DNA of 64,000 bases from Chryseobacterium sp. R2A-55 (GTDB lineage Bacteria; Bacteroidota; Bacteroidia; Flavobacteriales; Weeksellaceae): the NCBI RefSeq assembly GCF_021401085.1, contig NZ_JACBFP010000004.1:1-64000 (forward strand), given 5' to 3'. Under the pieces are notes generated by a model. It was not told where the DNA came from. It saw nothing but the letters and a program-made list of their open reading frames with translations, and did not search any database. The stretch's first letter is position 1, and every line of letters starts with the position of its first letter. Both the position numbers and the translations under genes were made by a program. This document shows positions 5,917 through 14,967 of the stretch, one piece after another.

Positions 5917-7530
5917 GTGAAACACTTAAGTTACTTTTTGAGCTATCTGATTTTTCTAATTTTCTATAATGTAAATGCCCAAAATTTTGATGAAAATAAA
6001 CACGATATAGTAATCAACACAAATAATGTTTTTAGACCTGCTTCAAAAATTGAAATGCTAAGTTCATTAAAATTCAACAATGAATATTATTCAATTTTTG
6101 AAGAGAAACAAATGTATGATTTTAGACAAACTCGACGTTATTTGATTAAATTTGATAAAACTGGAAAAATTCTCATGGCTGAAAAATTCCCAGTGAATTT
6201 TGCTAATGGCAATTATCTTGATTTTTTTGTGCAAGACGATAAATTATTCATGCAGGATCAAATTAATTTTAGATATAACTTTGATTTAAAGACCAATAAA
6301 TTTTCTGAAACCACAAAAGGAAATGACCTTGTATTTGAAGACGACAATTATAAAGTAATGTATAAAAGTTTTGGAGAATGGGGAGAAGCAACTTGGTTTA
6401 TAAATAAAAAAGATAAATCAGAATTCTGTACAAGTTTAGATGGACAGAATGTAAATTTTGTAAATGGAAAATTTTATATTACAAATATTTCTTCAATATG
6501 GGAAATAGAAAATCCTAAAAATTTAAATAAGTGCGAAGCAAATCAATACTATGATGTAATTATTAAAAAACAATTTGGAATGTTTGAGTCATATAATTAT
6601 GACAAAGGAATTTCGAGAATTTTTAAAGATTCAGTTGAATACAATCCTTATGATTTTCAAAGATCAATTGACAGTTTAAACTATGCTTTCTTAGCTTCTT
6701 ATGTAACAAATGGTGATTTGTATCAAATTACACAGTTAAAAAATAATACAGCAATCACAAAAATTATAAAAAACAAAGTTGAAATTTTGTATCAATTTGA
6801 TGAAAAATTTAATTTTTTCTCTTGGTACAATGAATATAGAGGCACAAATAATAACCAGAAATTTTTCAAATTTAAAAACGGATATAATTCATTTGGATTT
6901 TTCGAAGTAGAAGATCAAAAAATTGACATTACAAAAGTGAAATTTGAATATGATTCTTTACAATATATAAAGTCAGATAATATTGTCAATCTAATTTCTA
7001 GGCTTACACACAAGAAACAAATTTCAAAAAAAGAAATAATAGAATTTGAGCAATCAACAAAAGGCACTGATATTCAACAATACAGAACGAACACTAATCA
7101 TAATGGTTACTATCCAAGAAAGTTTGCAAAAATTAATATTGAAACAATGGATTTTGTTAAATCCGAAAATGAATTTTTAACACAAGATATTGAGTATTTA
7201 TTTACCGAAAATGATAAAGAATTAAAGGCTATCTATTGTAATTATGACAAAACTAAATACTTTAATTCTACAGGAAAAAATTTTTTCCCAATACAAAGTG
7301 AAAATTCAGATAAAAGCGATAAAATATTTAAAGAAAAACATTCTGAAATACGAAATCTACTTGAGAGAGTTGGAAATAAAGTACATGTAAAACCAAGACC
7401 GAATAAAGGCACTTATGAATCTTGGATTGTAAATGGGTGGCGATTTAATTTATATACAATTAAAGAAAAAGATATTAATGGAGTAACCCTTTTTATTTGT
7501 AAAGAGGAAGACATTAATGAAAACGAATAA
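5917..7530 (+). CDS. Cassette E: hypothetical secreted protein
   Basis: I place the start at GTG 5917, 22 bp after the site core. It opens a signal peptide (VKHLSYFLSYLIFLIFYN, cleavage after VNAQ). Earlier in-frame codons would begin inside the palindrome. The protein is about 537 residues, Lys/Asn/Phe-rich and probably beta-rich, with no family I recognise. Repeated strand-like units separated by charged loops suggest a propeller- or WG-repeat-like exported protein, but this is only an impression. The coding region is strongly AT-rich. No complement to its start (expected ATGACGCATAAC) is found downstream, so the cassette's own site is missing. Confidence 0.7.
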   Translation: MKHLSYFLSYLIFLIFYNVNAQNFDENKHDIVINTNNVFRPASKIEMLSSLKFNNEYYSIFEEKQMYDFRQTRRYLIKFDKTGKILMAEKFPVNFANGNYLDFFVQDDKLFMQDQINFRYNFDLKTNKFSETTKGNDLVFEDDNYKVMYKSFGEWGEATWFINKKDKSEFCTSLDGQNVNFVNGKFYITNISSIWEIENPKNLNKCEANQYYDVIIKKQFGMFESYNYDKGISRIFKDSVEYNPYDFQRSIDSLNYAFLASYVTNGDLYQITQLKNNTAITKIIKNKVEILYQFDEKFNFFSWYNEYRGTNNNQKFFKFKNGYNSFGFFEVEDQKIDITKVKFEYDSLQYIKSDNIVNLISRLTHKKQISKKEIIEFEQSTKGTDIQQYRTNTNHNGYYPRKFAKINIETMDFVKSENEFLTQDIEYLFTENDKELKAIYCNYDKTKYFNSTGKNFFPIQSENSDKSDKIFKEKHSEIRNLLERVGNKVHVKPRPNKGTYESWIVNGWRFNLYTIKEKDINGVTLFICKEEDINENE

Positions 7531-7815
7531 ATTAAACTACCCCCCGCTGCCGCGAGAAATGTAATTCGACGTAGTCAATCCCTTCGCGTGGTCACAATAA
7601 TATCAACAGAATTTACTATTTTTACGTAAAGCATCATAGCAAATAAGCCGAAACTATAAATTCCACCGTCCTGAAGGTCTTTATTTTATCAGCTTCGCAG
7701 TAGTGGGTTGGCTGGATGTGTTCATCTGAAACGAGTACAAAGATTTATTTTTAGAAAGTGTAAGGTTTTGCCGGAGAGAAAATGGTTTGGAAAAACATTT
7801 TTTAAGATGCTGCGC

Positions 7816-10800
7816 CTAAAAGCTGGCTTTCACCTGCATGGACCCAATGTGGATGGTTCTTTCCCCGGAATTTCTGCCTTCATAGTTCACATTCAGCTGG
7901 ATAAAGGAATTGATGCTCTGCTGAAGAAAAACCGACCAGACCTGATTTTTTCCGGGTTTCAGTCCGTCGAGCATCTGATTTCCCACGATTGAAAAACTGT
8001 TGCCGCTAAAATTATTGTTAATGAAGGAAAAGTTACCTCTGACGGAGGTTTTCTTTCGGTCCCACTGCAGACTTCCGGTCAGGTCAAAAGTGTTCAGCTG
8101 TTCTTCGCCATCTGTTCTTTTCTTTTGCCTCAGTGCCGAAGATAATTCAGCCTGAAGTGCTTCCGTGAGTTTATAAGTTGCTTTCGGCTTGGTCTCTACA
8201 TTACTAAGCTGATAATCCCGGGTCTTGAAAAGCTGCGACGAATTGGTGATCTGATGCAGTGCGTTTTCCCAATCCACCCTGAAATCGCTGCTGAACCAAT
8301 AACCGATATTCAGGAAACTGGAGGTTTGCTTTCTTTCCTCATTACTGAAATTCGCATTGATCAGATTTTCGTTGGTCATGAATCTGTAACTTCCGTTCCA
8401 GCCTGATTTGTCAGTCGGATTAAAATTAGCCGAAGCCAAAATGTTCTGGTTTTTCAGGATTTGGTCCGTATTTTTTTCGAATGGATTCAGCACGAAAATC
8501 TTTTCCTTTTTGTAAAATGAATTTTGGGAATTCAGTGAAATATTGAAATTCCACCTTTTCAAAAACCTGTTTTCAGATTTGAAAACTACTGCAGGATTTA
8601 CAAATAAAGCCAATTGCAGTTTGTTTTTATTGGAAGGAATATAGTTCACGGTATTTGTGTAAACCCTGATGTATTGAGCCAAGTCGGCATATTCCGCGAT
8701 TTCAAATTCATCCAGCTGTTGGATTCCGTCGCCATTGTAGTCGGTCCATTTGTAGATTCCTGTTCCGTCTGCTACTTTCACGTATTGGAATTCGCGCTGT
8801 GCTTCCTGGCCGTTTCCGAGTTCGTAGAATGCCTGCAAACGCATTCCTTTTTCAAAAAGTAGCTGATTGTATAAAATATTTCCCACCACGAAATCCTGGT
8901 TGAACTGATTGGCAAAATCCTTTTGTTGGTAATAGAATTTCCGGTAATGAACCAAAGCATTTAAAGTGGTCTTTTCGGTTTTGATGATCTGGCTTTCCGC
9001 CATTAATCCTAAAATGCGGTTCATGTTTTCCAGGGAATTATTCCGCACCGAATCATTGTCCCGGAAATAAATTTTGGTCAGCAGTTTGGTCCGCGCCGAA
9101 TCGCCGATTTTCTTCTGCACGAAAACTTCGCGCCAGCTGAAGCTGGAAACATCGAGCTGATTGGTTTGGTTGAAATTCTTCAGGTTATGCTCCATGCTTC
9201 CGCCGATTCCCCAACTTCCTTTTTGGCCGGTAAATTCAGTGCTGATTCCGCCACGAACGAATCTGGTGTTCATCAAATCCGCCTTCGTATCGAGGTAAGA
9301 GACGTTTGCTTTGGAATTGAACCTGCCTTTAATCCACCCGAGATCCAAATCATTTTTAATTCCTCTATAGGAATCTTTTTCGTCCAGATAATTAATCCGG
9401 TAATTCAGAAAGGAAAGGTTTTTCCATTGGTTCAAAAAGCTGAAGATCAGCCGGTTTTGGGTAATCTGACTAAATTCGGAAGTCAGGTTGAAATCCCTTG
9501 AAAACTCCACCTCATTGATCCGGTCCAGAATATGGAACTGTTTGTTGATATGCTGAAATTCAAAACTCGGAGTTCCTTTCCAATTGTTTTTGGTATAGGT
9601 CTTCGTGCAGAAAACTCTTCCGGCATAGCCGAAATTCTGGTAAGAATCCCGGGATGAAAAAAGGTTTGGGTCAAAATTGCTCAGAGACAGATCCGCACCG
9701 ATTCTGCCTTCCTGCAGCTTGATTTCGGTATTGGCCGAAAAAACCTGCGATTGCTGCGGGGCGGGTAATTTTCGCACTGCTTTGTAATCACCCAGATTGG
9801 GTCCCACATATTCGAAAACCCTTCCGTTATTGGTGGTTTGCTTTAAACGGTAATCCCCGGAATTCAGCCCGAAATAGGTGAATGATACCTGGTACAGGGT
9901 CTTGGTCTGATCAGTGGAGTTTTGGTAATAATTTCCGGCAGGATTTTGGACGAGCTCATAGAGAATTTTGTTCACGTCATATTCCGAAACCGTTCCAGAC
10001 GGAGCATACATCAGATCCGGATTATTTCCCGCATTGGCCAGAATCTGTTCATCTTCTTTGGATAGATTCAGGGAAAGAGGCGCGTTTTTGTTATCATTTT
10101 CCATGAACCAGCTGAAGCCGTATTTCGCTTTTTCTCTTTCATGCCGGATTCCGCCGGTGATCAGGAAACGGTTGTAATTTCTGTTCGTGTAATTATAAGA
10201 AATCGTGATAAAATTTTGTTTGAAAATCGGGCGGAAACTGGTAAACGAAACTTCGCCGGTATTATAATTAATGACGTAATCCTGGTTTTCGCCGCGTTTC
10301 ATCAGAATTCCATCGATGAAGACCTGTTCTGAGCCGGAAATAATGGTGATGAACTGTTCGCCGTTTTTTCCGTTCAGGCGGTATGGTCCCTGATTTCCTT
10401 CCACGCCTTGAAAGCGAATCCTGTGGAACTCGCTTCTTGCCACACCTGCGGAAACATCCACGAAAGTTTTGTTTTGGTTGCCGAATTTCGTTTCAAATTC
10501 CAGTCCCATGCTCCGCCTCTGGTATTTCCCGAAATAGGTTTGGTCATCCAGCAAATCCAGATGTCCTGCGCGGAGGATAGATTTTTCCTTAATGTTGAGC
10601 TGGATATAGATCTTGTCGAATTCCTCCAAAGTCTGGGTATATCCATCTGCCTGGATGGGAAGATTGTGGTCTGAAATACTCGCCAAAACTGAAACGTCTT
10701 TTGAGAGTTTTCCGGAAATCTGAAGGTCCATCGAACTTTGCACGCTTTGTCCCTGATTGTTCCCGAAAGTAATCCCGCGGATAATAGAACCTTTGGATTG

Positions 10801-11049
10801 CAAATCACCCAGGATTTGGGAGCGGGTGTTTTTTACCAGAATTCCTTCATCTACAATGATTTTATTCTGGAGTTTGATGAAATCCAGGGTGTCTCTGGAA
10901 AACACGTCCCGGTCAATTTTAGCAGCGAGAATAGAGTCCCTTTTTATGGAATCTTCCGGAATGTTTGGGTTTTTCCAAGTGAAAATTTGGGCATTAAAAA
11001 GATTTAAAGCCAAAAAAATGAAAAAAAGGAAAGGTATTTTTTTATACAA
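7816..11049 (-). CDS. Large outer-membrane beta-barrel protein, uncharacterised
   Basis: This 1077-residue protein has a signal peptide (KKIPFLFFIFLALNLFNAQ). Its N-terminal region carries GSIIRGITFGNNQGQSVQSS, then LQISGKLSKDVSVLASISD, a stretch typical of large Bacteroidota surface proteins and partly reminiscent of SprA. SGSEQVFIDGILMKRGENQD and YNTGEVSFTSFRPIFKQNF follow. The remainder alternates aromatic beta strands, and the C-terminus ends in Phe (SMQVKASF), as outer-membrane barrels do. The start appears to be TTG 11049; no in-frame ATG precedes the signal peptide and a TAA lies just upstream. Function is unknown. It may be a translocon or stalk-like barrel. Confidence 0.7.
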   Translation of the reverse strand: MYKKIPFLFFIFLALNLFNAQIFTWKNPNIPEDSIKRDSILAAKIDRDVFSRDTLDFIKLQNKIIVDEGILVKNTRSQILGDLQSKGSIIRGITFGNNQGQSVQSSMDLQISGKLSKDVSVLASISDHNLPIQADGYTQTLEEFDKIYIQLNIKEKSILRAGHLDLLDDQTYFGKYQRRSMGLEFETKFGNQNKTFVDVSAGVARSEFHRIRFQGVEGNQGPYRLNGKNGEQFITIISGSEQVFIDGILMKRGENQDYVINYNTGEVSFTSFRPIFKQNFITISYNYTNRNYNRFLITGGIRHEREKAKYGFSWFMENDNKNAPLSLNLSKEDEQILANAGNNPDLMYAPSGTVSEYDVNKILYELVQNPAGNYYQNSTDQTKTLYQVSFTYFGLNSGDYRLKQTTNNGRVFEYVGPNLGDYKAVRKLPAPQQSQVFSANTEIKLQEGRIGADLSLSNFDPNLFSSRDSYQNFGYAGRVFCTKTYTKNNWKGTPSFEFQHINKQFHILDRINEVEFSRDFNLTSEFSQITQNRLIFSFLNQWKNLSFLNYRINYLDEKDSYRGIKNDLDLGWIKGRFNSKANVSYLDTKADLMNTRFVRGGISTEFTGQKGSWGIGGSMEHNLKNFNQTNQLDVSSFSWREVFVQKKIGDSARTKLLTKIYFRDNDSVRNNSLENMNRILGLMAESQIIKTEKTTLNALVHYRKFYYQQKDFANQFNQDFVVGNILYNQLLFEKGMRLQAFYELGNGQEAQREFQYVKVADGTGIYKWTDYNGDGIQQLDEFEIAEYADLAQYIRVYTNTVNYIPSNKNKLQLALFVNPAVVFKSENRFLKRWNFNISLNSQNSFYKKEKIFVLNPFEKNTDQILKNQNILASANFNPTDKSGWNGSYRFMTNENLINANFSNEERKQTSSFLNIGYWFSSDFRVDWENALHQITNSSQLFKTRDYQLSNVETKPKATYKLTEALQAELSSALRQKKRTDGEEQLNTFDLTGSLQWDRKKTSVRGNFSFINNNFSGNSFSIVGNQMLDGLKPGKNQVWSVFLQQSINSFIQLNVNYEGRNSGERTIHIGSMQVKASF

Positions 11050-11136
11050 ACCTGCAAAAACTGATTGTAAAAGTAACGAAATTTAAAGTTTTTAATTATG
11101 ACAAGAAAATGACTTTCCATTTTTTTTTGAATAAAA

Positions 11137-11166
11137 AACTGCTTCTAAATTTTATTAGAAGCAGTT
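11137..11166 (-). terminator. Rho-independent terminator
   Basis: AACTGCTTCTAA and TTAGAAGCAGTT form a perfect 12-bp stem. On the minus strand it is followed by a T run. It ends the transcript of the T9SS protein at 11191-12171. Confidence 0.85.
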
Positions 11167-11190
11167 CAATGTTTTAGCAAAAGTAATTTC

Positions 11191-12171
11191 CTAGAGTCTT
11201 ACTTTTTTTGCCAATTTTTTTCCACTGGCCAAAGTTACCTCCACGATCGCCATTTTAGCAGAAACAGCAATGTTTGCAGACTTAGTATTCACTTTGGTGC
11301 TTGCTAAAGTTCTTCCCGCAAAATCATAAACTTTTACCGAGGAGATTGTTTCATCTGATGACACCACGATGGAACCATTGTTTGCAGAAATAATGGTGTT
11401 GTCTTTTGCAACAGCGGTTGCAGCCAAAGTAGGGTCTACCAAAGCTTTAATTACGATATTATCCACTGTGATGCTACCGGTTCCGGCGGTCAATGCAAAT
11501 TTGAAATCATTTAGCGCCACAGATCCAGTAGTTGCAGCCATTCCGTCAAAAGCAATAGTGGTTCCTGCCCAAACATCAGCCTTTCCTGCAATAAGCACTT
11601 TGGTCGATCCATCAGGTGCGGTGTAATTCATGTCACTTGTCGTGGAATTTACAACCCAAGTGATTTTTTGCACACCGGAGAGTGTCGAACTGTTTGTACC
11701 TCCAGCAATATTTCTCAAGGAAAAGTTTCCATCAGTAGTAGTGAAGTTTACCCCAATTTTTGAATTTACGTTTGCGTTTGCTGGAGTAGAGTTTGCAGTT
11801 CCCACTGCATCACCAATGAAGAATCCTCCGGCATTTGTTTGCGCAGCGGTAGAAGAAACAGAAAGGTCGAAAACCACAGAAATAGCTCCGGGAGTAGTTC
11901 CCAATGCTTTTAATCTTGTAAATGCTCCTGCATTACCAGTTCTGGTTGCTTTCAAATTATTCGCTGCCGCACTCCATGTAAGTCCGGCCCCACTTGTACT
12001 GATTGCGTCAAACTTATCAGTTGTTCCTGCTGCAGGATTTGTCACATAATCAGACACCGTGGTAGAAGACGAGAAATCCTGGGAGAATGTGGTTTGTGCA
12101 CTGTAGAATGCAGATGCTGCGATGGCGCATGGCAACATCATTCTGCTAAAAATTTGTAGTGTTTTTGTCAT
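11191..12171 (-). CDS. T9SS type A sorting domain-containing secreted protein
   Basis: This 326-residue protein has a signal peptide ending near YSAQ, then a Ser/Thr/Ala-rich beta-sandwich-like body (about 30-245) with no enzyme motif. The C-terminal sorting domain (about 255-326) has the usual pattern: SSDETISSVKVYDFAGRTL, then SANIAVSAKMAIVEVTLASG and final KKLAKKVRL. It would be exported by Sec and secreted or anchored through the type IX system. A -7 element lies at 12192-12199, and it is divergent from another T9SS cargo at 12407. Its role may be adhesive, but that is inference. Confidence 0.8.
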   Translation of the reverse strand: MTKTLQIFSRMMLPCAIAASAFYSAQTTFSQDFSSSTTVSDYVTNPAAGTTDKFDAISTSGAGLTWSAAANNLKATRTGNAGAFTRLKALGTTPGAISVVFDLSVSSTAAQTNAGGFFIGDAVGTANSTPANANVNSKIGVNFTTTDGNFSLRNIAGGTNSSTLSGVQKITWVVNSTTSDMNYTAPDGSTKVLIAGKADVWAGTTIAFDGMAATTGSVALNDFKFALTAGTGSITVDNIVIKALVDPTLAATAVAKDNTIISANNGSIVVSSDETISSVKVYDFAGRTLASTKVNTKSANIAVSAKMAIVEVTLASGKKLAKKVRL

Positions 12172-12191
12172 TTTTATAAATTTTAATACTG

Positions 12192-12199
12192 CAAAAATA
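12192..12199 (-). promoter_or_regulatory. -7 element for the T9SS protein
   Basis: CAAAAATA on the plus strand is TATTTTTG on the minus strand (TAnnTTTG), 21 bp before the start codon. Confidence 0.55.
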
Positions 12200-12331
12200 A
12201 GGAATTTATTACAGAGGCAAGGTTAATTATGCTTAATGATTCCTTTTAAAGGTTATTTTAATTTTCTTTTTAGAGAAAATTGAGGAACCCGGATATTTTC
12301 GTCAGGATTTTTTAATAAATTGTTAAATTTT

Positions 12332-12370
12332 GAATACTTCCTTTTTAGGAAGTATTTTTTTGTAATTTTG
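12332..12370 (+). promoter_or_regulatory. Promoter with hairpin over the -33 region
   Basis: TAATTTTG at 12363-12370 fits the -7 consensus. Just upstream, AATACTTCC and GGAAGTATT (about 12333-12356) form a 9-bp inverted repeat followed by a T run. It lies in the gap between divergent genes, where a terminator has no obvious gene to serve. An operator or an attenuator is possible. Confidence 0.5.
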
Positions 12371-12406
12371 CAGAAGAATTAAAAGAGTAAATTAAATCTT
12401 ATTACA

Positions 12407-13192
12407 ATGAAAAAAATCTTTACCATTTTAGGAATTTCTGCGGTAGCATTGATGTCTGCACAGAATCTATTAGTTAATCCAGGATTTGAAACCTGGACAG
12501 ATCCATTAGTAAAGCCAGATGGTTGGTCAGCGATGAATGGTGGGTCCATGGAAACTACCATAGTACATTCAGGAACTAAATCAATGAAGCTGATCCCGGT
12601 TTCAGCGACCACAAATGCCAATATTGGTGCAGTGGATGTGGCTGCGGCAGAAAATGCGACTTATACTGTCAGCTACTGGGTTTTGGACAATGTTGCGAAT
12701 TCAAGAGGAAGACACTGGATTCAGTTTAGAACTGCATCGGCAAACATTACTCCAGGAGCTGGTGGAGCACCTTTCCAGCCGACTACTTACACTACGGATT
12801 CACCGCAGTGGGTATTTGTGACTGCAACTGCTACTTCTCCTGCAACAACTGCTTTCCTGCGATTTGACTATAGAGTTTATGCACAGAACAGTATTGCAAC
12901 AGATCCGATTTATTTGGACGACGTAAGTCTTTATGCCGGAACACTTGCGGTTACCGATGTTAACACTTTCGACAAAGCGGTAAAAATGAACACGGTAGTT
13001 GGAAATGAATTGAGATTGACCCTTCCTGCCAGAGCAACGGTTAACATTTATTCGGTTGACGGAAGATTGATCAGCTCAAACAGAGTAAATGACGGTGAGT
13101 CTATCAACACTTCAAATATGGCGAAAGGAAACTATATCGTTACTGTAAGTGATGGAACTGCAACAGTAAGCAGAAAAGTAATCAAGAACTAA
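12407..13192 (+). CDS. T9SS-secreted protein with CBM-like jelly-roll domain
   Basis: This 261-residue protein has the signal peptide MKKIFTILGISAVALMSAQ. Residues about 20-175 begin NLLVNPGFETWTDP and include SMKLIPVS and YLDDVSLYAGT, the pattern of family 4/9-like carbohydrate-binding jelly rolls. The C-terminal about 75 residues form a T9SS type A sorting domain (LRLTLPARATVNIYSVDGRL, then GNYIVTVSDG, ending SRKVIKN). It probably binds glycan at the cell surface. It has its own promoter (12363) and terminator (13215). Confidence 0.8.
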   Translation: MKKIFTILGISAVALMSAQNLLVNPGFETWTDPLVKPDGWSAMNGGSMETTIVHSGTKSMKLIPVSATTNANIGAVDVAAAENATYTVSYWVLDNVANSRGRHWIQFRTASANITPGAGGAPFQPTTYTTDSPQWVFVTATATSPATTAFLRFDYRVYAQNSIATDPIYLDDVSLYAGTLAVTDVNTFDKAVKMNTVVGNELRLTLPARATVNIYSVDGRLISSNRVNDGESINTSNMAKGNYIVTVSDGTATVSRKVIKN

Positions 13193-13214
13193 TATTTTCT
13201 TAAAAATATTGAAG

Positions 13215-13242
13215 AAGCCGCCCGAAAAGGAGCGGCTTTTTT
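13215..13242 (+). terminator. Rho-independent terminator
   Basis: AAGCCGC and GCGGCTT form the stem, followed by T residues, 23 bp after the stop of the CBM-like T9SS gene. Confidence 0.85.
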
Positions 13243-13305
13243 GTTGGGTGAGATTACTATTTCTTTTTGAGATCTCACCGTAGCTATTCCGATCTCACTG
13301 TCTCC

Positions 13306-14904
13306 TTACGCTCTGAAATGCTTAAACTCACTGATGAAATGCAGCTTCACATTCGGGAATTTTTCCTGAGTCATGTGGATCGTGAATGCAGAATCTGCGA
13401 GGAAAACCGCCTGTCCGTATTTGTCCTTTGCCATGAATCTCTGCTTCAAACGGGCGAATTCTCTGAATTCATCAGATTTTTCATCCGCCTCAATCCAGCA
13501 TGCTTTGTGGATGGAAAGCGGTTCGTAGGTACATTTTGCGCCGTATTCATGTTCCAGCCGGTACTGGATCACCTCAAACTGAAGCGCACCCACCGTTCCG
13601 ATGATTTTTCTTCCGTTCATATCCAGTGTGAAAAGTTGTGCCACACCTTCATCCATCAGCTGATCGATTCCTTTTGCGAGCTGTTTCGCTTTCAGCGGAT
13701 CCTCATTGTTAATGTACCTGAAATGTTCCGGTGAGAAACTTGGAATTCCTTTGAACTGAATTTTTTCACCTGCCGTCAAAGTATCGCCAATCCTGAAATT
13801 TCCGGTATCGTGCAGTCCCACGATATCACCGGGGAAACTTTCATCCACAATTTCTTTCTTGTCTGCGAAAAAAGCATTGGGTGAAGAAAATTTCATTTTT
13901 TTGCCTTCTCTCACCAAAAGATAGTTTTCGTTCTTCTTAAAAGTTCCTGAGACAATTTTCACGAAAGCCAATCTGTCTCGGTGTTTGGGATCCATATTGG
14001 CATGGATTTTAAAGATGAATCCGGTGAAATCTTTCTCTTCGGGTTTCACGATTCGCTGCTCGGTTTCTTTCGGTTGCGGCATCGGTGCAATTTCAATAAA
14101 TGCATCAAGCAATTCGCGGACTCCAAAATTATTTAAGGCAGAACCAAAGAAAACCGGTTGCTGATCCCCATTCATATAATCTTCGCGGTTGAATTCCGGA
14201 TAAACGGATTGAATGAGTTCCAATTCTTCCCTCAAAGTTTCCGCGGCTTTTTTTCCGATGGCTTCGTCAATTTTTGGATCGTTAATGTTGTCAAACTTTA
14301 CCGATTCTCCGACCTTCTGTTTTTTTTCTTCCAAAAAGAGTTGGATATTGTCTTCCCAGATATTGTAAATTCCCTGAAAATCGCTTCCCATACCGATTGG
14401 CAACGAAAGAGGAACTACAGTCAATCCCAATTTCTGTTCCACCTCGTCCAACAGATCGAAAGCATCCTTTCCTTCGCGGTCAAGCTTATTGATGAATACA
14501 ATCATCGGGATATTCCTCATTCTGCATACCTGAACAAGTTTTTCGGTTTGTTCCTCCACACCTTTTGCCACATCCACAACCACGATTACAGAATCCACCG
14601 CGGTTAAAGTCCGGTAGGTGTCTTCCGCAAAATCCTTGTGACCTGGAGTATCCAAAATATTGATTTTTCTTCCTTTGTATTCAAATGCCAAAACGGAAGT
14701 CGCCACAGAAATCCCTCTCTGTCGCTCGATTTCCATGAAGTCGGAAGTTGCGCCTTTTTTGATTTTGTTGGATTTTACTGCACCCGCTTCCTGAATTGCA
14801 CCTCCGAAAAGGAGCAGTTTTTCAGTTAAGGTTGTTTTCCCCGCATCCGGGTGAGCGATAATCCCGAAGGTTTTACGTTTTGCAATTTCCTGTGCTAATG
14901 ACAT
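13306..14904 (-). CDS. prfC: Peptide chain release factor 3
   Basis: RF3 is a translational GTPase that recycles RF1/RF2 from the ribosome after peptide release. The 532 residues carry G1 AHPDAGKTTLTEK (about 17-29), G2/G3 around RQRGISVATS and DTPGHKDF, and G4 NKLDREGKD. RF3-specific domains II and III follow, with GFIFKIHANMDPKHRDRLAF. Length matches the family. The ATG at 14904 places the P-loop at the usual position. It stands alone on the minus strand. The partner factor prfB is also in this window. Confidence 0.95.
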   Translation of the reverse strand: MSLAQEIAKRKTFGIIAHPDAGKTTLTEKLLLFGGAIQEAGAVKSNKIKKGATSDFMEIERQRGISVATSVLAFEYKGRKINILDTPGHKDFAEDTYRTLTAVDSVIVVVDVAKGVEEQTEKLVQVCRMRNIPMIVFINKLDREGKDAFDLLDEVEQKLGLTVVPLSLPIGMGSDFQGIYNIWEDNIQLFLEEKKQKVGESVKFDNINDPKIDEAIGKKAAETLREELELIQSVYPEFNREDYMNGDQQPVFFGSALNNFGVRELLDAFIEIAPMPQPKETEQRIVKPEEKDFTGFIFKIHANMDPKHRDRLAFVKIVSGTFKKNENYLLVREGKKMKFSSPNAFFADKKEIVDESFPGDIVGLHDTGNFRIGDTLTAGEKIQFKGIPSFSPEHFRYINNEDPLKAKQLAKGIDQLMDEGVAQLFTLDMNGRKIIGTVGALQFEVIQYRLEHEYGAKCTYEPLSIHKACWIEADEKSDEFREFARLKQRFMAKDKYGQAVFLADSAFTIHMTQEKFPNVKLHFISEFKHFRA

Positions 14905-14967
14905 TTCTTAATATTTTCAGGGTGCAAAAGTCGTCATTTTTAACGTTATTTGAAAATAATGCCGGAA

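Larger units (their letters stand above)
313..7540. mobile_element. Integron-like gene-cassette array (putative)
   Basis: Five short transcription units face right, each following a site with a GTT core (510, 3130, 3969, 5182, 5889). Between them lie long imperfect palindromes. The first and third cassettes begin with bases that are the reverse complement of their own ends, which is how an integron attC becomes self-complementary on circularisation. The coding regions look markedly AT-richer than the chromosome to the right, and none is a housekeeping gene. A recombinase fragment lies divergently at the left edge. No complete IntI is in view, so the recombinase that built the array is unknown. 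An alternative is a set of rolling-circle (IS91-like) element ends that captured neighbouring genes. Confidence 0.6.

Noticed and set aside
7708-7992. 94-residue plus-strand open frame at the end of the outer-membrane gene
   Set aside because: It overlaps the C-terminal coding part of the barrel protein and lacks recognisable features.
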